Source of the DNA: Solanum dulcamara
Lineage: Eukaryota > Streptophyta > Magnoliopsida > Solanales > Solanaceae
Assembly (NCBI RefSeq): GCF_947179165.1
Contig: NC_077238.1
Location: forward strand, 59,787,257-59,851,256
DNA: 64,000 bases
Direction of reading: 5' to 3'
Part shown: positions 58,201 through 64,000 of the stretch, one piece after another
Layout of the letters: each line of letters begins with the position of its first letter
Numbering within the stretch: position 1 is the first letter of the stretch
Made by a program: the position numbers and the translations under genes
The notes under the pieces: generated by a model
What the model was told of the DNA's origin: nothing
What the model saw: the letters and a program-made list of their open reading frames with translations, nothing else
The model's database searches: none

Positions 58201-60991
58201 AAATACCAGTGATGCCCTCAACACCAGTCAAAAGACTTTTGTAACTTGGCTTCAACTTGTCAAAATCAGAAGCTATGAGTGCAAATTTTTCTGGTGATGA
58301 GTTAACCAGATGGGGAAAATCACACGCTAAATGGTTGGCTGCATGAAGTATTATGCCAACAGCTATGGCATGTGCAATAATCTGCCAAGTCAATGCCCTA
58401 GTTAAGGAATACGCTACTACTGAAAAATTCAGAAGAAAATTTCGGGCATGTAGTGTTTACCTTGTGAAAATTGATATTGTCATCAAATGGAATAAGTATC
58501 CTGGCTCTTGTTGAACGTAACCTAGTTAACATGTTTCGACAAACTGGTAAAAGGATTAGTGCCATGTTAAACTTGAGCGTCTCCGCGGCCCCTTTAGCTG
58601 TAGCCAAACAGTAACCCATTACTTGAAATGCTTCCATTTGCCTATACTGCATGAATTTCCAAGTGAAAAGTCCAATCATAGCCAGCAACCATAGCAAGAT
58701 AATCCAGCCTCTATGCCAGTTCTCTAAGACAAGGCATTTGAGGGCACGACTTGCTTTCTTTACTATGTTGTTGGTCTTGCAGGTTCCTAAGTTTATACTC
58801 CAGTCAACACTGGTTGTGCTTAAAGGCCTACCGTAGCTCATGTAATTGTCCCTTTGTAGAAGAAGTGTTTCCAACTGCCATAACTGAAGGAAAAGGCACG
58901 TAAGGGGGTCATATCATTGGCAGTTCTAACCAAACAAGTGTTGCTACCTGAAACTATTTTTAACACCCTTTTCTGTGGTGCCAATGCTTGATTATATATA
59001 TTCCTTCTCATGCCTAGGTGTATGATCATCAAACGATATTTCAAGAAAAACCATTACATTTTGATGTTATTTAAGCTTAAATACTTTGATTACATTGTTT
59101 CTCAAGTGAAATATTTAAGCAATGACTAAACAGGTGAAGGAGAAAGTGTTCTGATCTTTCTTTGTTAGAAAGTTGGAGAAAGTTAAGAAAATTGTACTCT
59201 TGCTTGAAGGCAAATCCAAAGGGGGTGTATATTATTTGTAGTAAGTGCAACTTTGTTTCAAGCTATATATTGTTGAATGACACAGAATTCTGGGTATGCC
59301 TATGCTTAAATACTCTTTGGAACTGCCTTTCCCCCAAATGACCACATAAATTCCAGATATTGTAATTTTTGAGTCTCTTCCTGATATTGCAATTTGCAAG
59401 GCAGACGAACAAGAATTTAGATACCTCAATGTAACCAAGACCTTCTGGGTCTAATTCCTCCATTATCAAAGAAGCATACTCTGCTGCATTTTCCTTCAAT
59501 TTTGATAGCTTATTTGCTGAAGCACTCAGCATTATCAGCTGGTAAAAGGAACAAAAATATATAAAATTAGGAATTATCTGACAATGCAAGGATTTTTATA
59601 TTTACCTACCATCTTTATCAAATTTTAGACTCATACTTGCTGTATACAATTATAGTAGTCACTTGATTGTACAATATTTTTTTTTTTTATTACTATATCA
59701 CTGGATACAAATAAAACTATTTCTGAAATAATAGTAGCTGTTCAGATTCTTCAAACTTTCACAATTAATAGAACATTGAAGAACAAGTTGTTTTTTTAAA
59801 AAAAAAATTATTTAAGTTGCCCCCATTCTAGATGGAAATTAGTCAAATTCTATGATTTGACCAAAACTGAACCACTCTTTTTGTTTTTTCTTTTCTTAGT
59901 TCACCCTATTTGTTTTGATTGAGAAAGTTCAACCAATGATAATCTTACCTCTTGAACTTCTTCTTTCGTGATTCTTCCATCTCCATTGCTATCAGCCCTA
60001 TAATAAAAGGGGGAAAATATGCATATTTACATCGTCATCAATTGAAAATTAAATACACGGTCTCAATTTATGTAGCACTTTTTTTATGAGATTTAAGATT
60101 AATTTTTTAAGCCAAATTGAATTAGATCAATTCAATATTTTAAATTAAACTATATGAAAAATATTAAGGATTTCAACTTTTCTTAAGTCAATATGATAAA
60201 AAGAATACATTTTAAAATGTTGGTAAAATTTATGCAATTTTGAATTTCGAAAATCAAATAGTGTCACATAAATTAGGATATAGATAAATGATAGATATAG
60301 CAACAATCATAGTAACGTACTCAGGGTAAGTGTCTAGACTAGAAGTAAGAGTGAGTTATTGACTTGTAATCAAGGCACTATATGTGATCTTAAATTTCTA
60401 GCTTTACTTTTTAAGTTTAAATTTGTGTGTACTCAGAGAGTCACAGTGTATAATCTTTTTGCAGCAAATAAGTTGTTATCATGTTGATGTATAGCAACAG
60501 GTAAACGTGTAAATCAAGTCAGACTTGTAACATGAAAGATGCAATAATTAATACTGGGAGGGAGCAACAGGTAAGCGTGTAATTCAAGTCAAAATTGTTA
60601 GATGAAAGATACAATGGAAAAGAGTTAAAAAAAAAAAAAAGTTTTTGAATAATGTGAAATTGAACAAAATTGGTCAAGTTAATAATTTGTTCCAAAAAAC
60701 TTTTTTTCGTCATAATTTGGTCAAAAAAATGACTTAACCATCAATAGTTTGGTCCAAAAAAATCTTTATTGTTTCTTAATAGATTAAAAATATATTTTTA
60801 TCAAACAATTATATTATTGTATTTCATTTCATTTTAAACACATTTTTTCTAACAATTTTTATTAATTATTATTATCAAATGTTTATCCTACTATAATTTT
60901 TAAAAAATTACGAAATTCAAATGTTTTCTATTTTATTAGGTTTTTTTGATCGGTATTAATAAAATGAAATCAATGATGAGGTTATTATGAT

Positions 60992-61071
<80 letters not shown>

Positions 61072-62815
61072 CTATATTGTCAGTTAAAAAATAGATGAAG
61101 TTATTTTATTTTAATTGATAAAATGAGATTAAGAAGAAAAATATTATTTCTTACTTAGTTATTGGTTAAAGTGATTTAAAAAGAAAAAAAGAAATAATAG
61201 ATTTTTTTTAAAAGTAATATTTTTATTAGAAATTAACTGTGTTTAAAAAGAAACGGATCAATATATTTATTTGACATTTTTGATCCGTTAAGTAAAAATA
61301 TGGATATATTTAGACTAAATTTTTGGTTGTAGTGATATTTTCAAACCAAATTATTAACGACAAATAAAATATTTTTAGACCAAAATATTAGGTGAGACAA
61401 TATTTTATTTCTGTTGCTACGCTATATACTTTTGGGATTCTTGTTTTTCCATTTCTATCGTCAAGTCTTTTTTCAATGATTTACAACAAATTAATAAATA
61501 AGTAGTACATAATTTGGTAGGGGTAAGATTTTACTCAAATCCCCCACGTCCTCCCAATGTATTTATCAAGTCTGATTCAATTTATAAAAGAAGATAGCTG
61601 GTCAGAATCAGATTATCTATAATAGAACTCTAGCTTAGAATTCAATGTAGGTAGGTAAAAAGAAGTGAATCCAATTTATTTCAGAGAAGAGAACGATAAA
61701 GCTTTCGTGTTGGCATATATATATGCATATCGAAATTAGGGAAGAAGAAGAATACGACAATGGAAAACCGGAAAAGCATACAAGCGAGAGAGAGAGAAGA
61801 GGCACACACATGTCAAAGAAAATCGCAAGTCTGGCGTGAAAGCTTTGGTTAGAAATCTGCAACCAGAATTCGTGTAGCTCTGCTTTGCTTATCTTTGACA
61901 TCTTTTGTCGCCTTCTTCGTACCAATGCATCAAAAATTCCCACCGCAAACTCTTTTGAATCCCCCATTCCTACATACATACATACATACACCTCCATTAT
62001 ATATGACCCTGTCACGTGTAATAAAAAGCTGTCTTAAATATATTATAATATTTGTATGATGATATTTGTATGCTTATAAATAGTAAAATATGTTTATATG
62101 AAGATTAAAGTTAATTATTTTTTAAAAGAGTGGTTGAAAAGAAGGGAGTTAGTAGGGACGCATCCACACTATTGGCATTTGCCGGAACGACTTGTGCCAT
62201 TGCGAGGCATTTACTATATGAATTGAGAAAATTGAATGTACCAATGCATTCACCGAAATCTTCTCTAGTGAGCAAACCATCCTTGGCCAAAGCGTTGAAG
62301 CGAGTCTCAACTTTTCCCCAAAGATCATTATTAGTATCACATTCTCCGGTCGTCTTACTTATGAATCTCAACCCTCCAAGGGCTCGCTGAGTGGTCGATT
62401 TATTCCTCACCATCTTCAATTTTGATGATTTCATCTCCGTCATCTGATTTTGATGAAAATGATGGTGATCACTCCTTTCCGGTGATCTTAACCACGAGAA
62501 TTTCCTGGGAGATGCACGCGTACTGCTCGAGACAAGTCCGCTGGGAGAATTTTCTTCTTCTTCTTCTCCAGCAGAAATTTTGTTGTTGTGATCTGGACTT
62601 GGTTTTATGGTACACAAAACAAAGGAATTGTCCTCCAGTTCTAGCGTGACCTCAACCAAGTCTCGATCATTATTGTTTGTCTGTAAATTATTGAGGAAAA
62701 TGGGCAACATTGCACCGCCAACATGCTCCGATGTTTCTGCCTCCGGTATGTCAAAGTGCCGACTATAATTGGAGCTGCTCCTAGGAGATGACCTCAAAAA
62801 TGACGTCACATCCAT
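55254..62815 (-). CDS. RBOHE: respiratory burst oxidase homolog (NADPH oxidase), RBOHE type, 14 exons
   Basis: Plasma-membrane NADPH oxidase that moves electrons from cytosolic NADPH through FAD and two haems to apoplastic oxygen, giving superoxide for signalling. Exons on the - strand: 62815-62242, 61969-61810, 59997-59949, 59538-59425, 58883-58461, 58381-57998, 57898-57803, 57579-57464, 57387-57223, 57144-56988, 56904-56716, 56561-56433, 56291-56213, 55363-55254. All junctions are GT/AG and phases agree, giving 914 residues, normal for the family. Visible parts: N-terminal [11 protein letters not shown]-hand loop [12 protein letters not shown] (247-258); candidate haem His 444, 453, 457, 541, 542 and 554 in the membrane core; FAD motif [12 protein letters not shown] (640-651); NADPH-site GLGIGATPF (721-729); FYCG (881-884); terminal FEFHKEYF. 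The ATG at 62815-62813 is the first in frame. The RBOHE call rests on the N-terminus; no lesion was found. Confidence 0.92.
55426..55611 (+). mobile_element. TS-type SINE in RBOHE intron 13
   Basis: tRNA-derived SINE in antisense to the host gene. The head 'gggagccttggagtaactag' is A-box-like and 'gaggtcacgggttcaagcc' contains the RNA polymerase III B box. The body includes 'aaggctgcgtacaataaacc' and 'gcaccgggctgcc', ending in a T run, as in the TS SINE of Solanaceae. A 12-bp target duplication tttcattttgca flanks it (55414-55425 and 55612-55623). It lies between exons 14 and 13 and leaves coding sequence untouched. Confidence 0.9.
59949..59997 (-). other. RBOHE: RBOHE exon 3: 49-nt EF-hand micro-exon
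   Basis: On the - strand it is bounded by ...ttatag and gtaag. The first base completes a Met codon begun in exon 2, and the next 16 codons read [16 protein letters not shown], holding a full EF-hand loop with acidic or polar residues at calcium-ligand positions. Skipping it would remove the loop and also shift the frame, because 49 is not a multiple of three. Confidence 0.93.
60059..60280. mobile_element. MITE in RBOHE intron 3
   Basis: Left end 'tctcaatttatgtagcac' (60061-60078) and right end 'gtgtcacataaattaggat' (60261-60279) are imperfect inverted repeats. About 220 bp, no coding capacity. Of the common 'aatttatgtgacac' Solanaceae MITE type. Confidence 0.7.
60493..60620. repeat. 70-bp tandem duplication in RBOHE intron 3
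   Basis: Two units beginning 'agcaacaggtaa' at 60493 and 60563, with scattered differences. Confidence 0.75.
60640..61410. mobile_element. possible inverted-repeat element around the AT microsatellite
   Basis: Near 60678 'gttaataatttgttccaaaaa' and near 61340 the inverse 'tcaaaccaaattattaac' could be terminal or subterminal repeats. Further TTTGGTC(C)AAAAA phrases occur on both sides. The core is very AT-rich. No clear target duplication was found, so this is tentative. Confidence 0.35.
60994..61067. repeat. (TA)37 microsatellite in RBOHE intron 3
   Basis: Uninterrupted 74-bp TA run within the 1.8-kb intron 3. Such runs are typically length-polymorphic and prone to sequencing or assembly error. 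Confidence 0.97.
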
Positions 62816-63504
62816 TTTTTTATTTCTTTCTCTCACTGTTCCTATGGTTCTAAAATAACACCTCGTAACTCATATCTCAACATGATATCTGGTTTTGCTC
62901 TTTCATCAGTTTCATTCATGCAAGAGAGAGAATGAAAATTAAAAAGAGTAGGTGGGGTGGTATGTTTGTAGAGTTTTTGGAAGAATGCATATCAGCAGCC
63001 TTGTGTTTTCGTAACAGCTAGCATCAGTCGCTCTTTTTTATAAAAAGCCAAACACACGGAACAAATTATTAACAAATTTCAACATCTATTATATATACCA
63101 AAAAAAATTCATTTTAATCAGATATATAATATTTTGCAACAACCCTGATAATATGACTAGTGGTGTCATAGGAACATAGGTAAAGTCATATAAATTTTAA
63201 TTTATGTGTTTTGGATCACAATTATTTTACGTTTTATTAAATTTTGATTAAATTATTTGTTTATATTAAATATTTTTTAAATTAAATATAAAATTTGAGT
63301 TAAAATTATTTTATTTTTGCCGAATTCGTGATTATCACCACCATATGAAATGTAATTACTAGGAGCCGAATCCTAAACTATGGGTACTATGTATACAGTA
63401 TACGTATAGTACTTGAACAGAATGCACTGCCCCACCACGTGTAAACCTATTGTTTTATTTTCCACATTTTATAATTTTTACATTAATTGTACACATCATA
63501 AAAA
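62816..63504 (-). promoter_or_regulatory. RBOHE 5' flank with a candidate TATA box
   Basis: No gene lies upstream on the - strand for at least 690 bp. A TATA-like 'tttttataaaaaagag' (63047-63032, - strand) is about 220 nt upstream of the ATG, a plausible distance for a 5' leader. A CT-rich run (near 62920-62930, - strand) lies between. No transcription start evidence is available, so promoter assignment is inference. Confidence 0.4.
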
Positions 63505-63580
63505 CTACGTAAAATTTTAGGATAACAAGATGATCAATTAATCTACGTAAAATTTTAGGATAACAAGATGATCAATTAAT
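63505..63580. repeat. 38-bp tandem duplication
   Basis: Two almost perfect 38-bp units beginning 'ctacgtaaaattttagg' at 63505 and 63543. Confidence 0.95.
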
Positions 63581-63584
63581 AATA

Positions 63585-64000
63585 CAACAACATATTCAGT
63601 GAAATTCAACAAGTAGGGTCTAGAGAGAGTAGGATGTATGCAGATTTTACCACTATCTCATGGAGGTAGAAAGGTTGTTTTCGAAAGACCCTCGGCTCAA
63701 AAGTCACATTTTCAAATACGAGAGAAAAACAATATATATAGCATAATGAAAATAAATAAATAAATACATAAATAAAAATAAAAAAAAATAAAATGCAATG
63801 CAAAATTTACAAGACAAGAACAATAACTATAACAAAGTACTGCGATAATCAAAGGCAATAGCAACACAACTATAAAGGCATGCCTAGACCTACGACCACC
63901 CTAAACCGACACACAACAAGATACCATTCTATCCCTATTAGCCTTCTACCCTAATTCGCGACCTCCACTCTTTTCTATCTAAGATTATGTCATCGGTGAT
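63585..64000 (-). mobile_element. 3' end of an RTE-type LINE (continues beyond the window)
   Basis: On the - strand from 64000 a degraded coding end reads 'DRKEWRSRIRV', like the C-terminal end of RTE reverse transcriptase. Then comes an AT-rich spacer, then the conserved 3' tail with 'gagccgagggtctttcg', 'tggtaaaatctgcatacatc', 'tagaccctacttgttg' and a terminal 'tatgttgttgta'. TTG-rich ends are typical of plant RTE LINEs and of Au-type SINEs that borrow this tail. The coding trace favours the LINE. Confidence 0.62.

Noticed and set aside
60994..61067. TA run as a candidate origin or regulatory element
   Set aside because: A plain dinucleotide microsatellite in an intron is sufficient explanation.
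62816..62836. Upstream extension of RBOHE from a GTG at 62836-62834
   Set aside because: Nuclear plant genes start at ATG; the first in-frame ATG is at 62815-62813.
1..64000. CRISPR array, prokaryotic operon, phage or biosynthetic cluster
   Set aside because: No regularly spaced short repeats and no clustered intact genes; the only intact gene has plant introns.

Overview
The window looks like nuclear DNA of a flowering plant, most likely Solanaceae. It is AT-rich, with one intact intron-containing gene surrounded by layered transposable elements. The family call rests on a TS-type tRNA-derived SINE, Tekay/Del-like Ty3 chromoviruses and an RTE-type LINE tail of kinds familiar from tobacco, tomato, potato and pepper. 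I see no bacterial, organellar, CRISPR or gene-cluster content.

Layout. 1-3037: gene-free DNA with an old Ty3 LTR remnant and a 49-bp tandem repeat. 3038-12991: Ty3/gypsy element C on the + strand, with a perfect 5-bp target duplication (TAAAC). A 5'-truncated LINE sits in its left LTR and its gag-pol is decayed. 13270-21385: a nearly full-length but inactivated L1-type LINE on the + strand. 21386-24548: gene-free. 24549-49822: a tandem Ty3/gypsy array on the - strand, ordered LTR-R, internal B, LTR-M, internal A, truncated LTR-L. Internal A is split by element D (29224-40045), which has ~3.6-kb LTRs and an almost coding-free interior (LARD-like). 49823-51625: the 5' end of a Copia element (LTR, primer site, gag, pre-integrase region) on the - strand, into which the Ty3 array appears to have inserted. 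~51815-52344: a solo Copia LTR on the + strand. 52345-55253: gene-free with Stowaway-type MITEs. 55254-62815: an intact 14-exon NADPH oxidase gene on the - strand, best matched to RBOHE. 63585-64000: the 3' end of an RTE-type LINE on the - strand, running off the window.

The only gene I judge functional is RBOHE. Its 14 exons join in frame at GT/AG sites to give 914 codons before the stop, with a calcium-binding EF-hand, a six-helix haem core, and FAD and NADPH domains. Its introns contain a SINE with a 12-bp target duplication, a MITE and a 74-bp AT microsatellite. All transposon reading frames carry stops, frameshifts or lost catalytic residues.

The most unusual observations are structural. 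LTR-M and LTR-R share a nearly identical ~305-bp patch inside otherwise ~10-12% diverged LTRs. The two internal copies share an inherited frameshift. Element D has similar LTRs but a dead interior, and a pair of G-box palindromes beside its TATA region. The LINE family has repeated 3'-splice-site-like modules in its 3' region. I found no previously undescribed biological system. Percent identities and mismatch counts are by-eye estimates.
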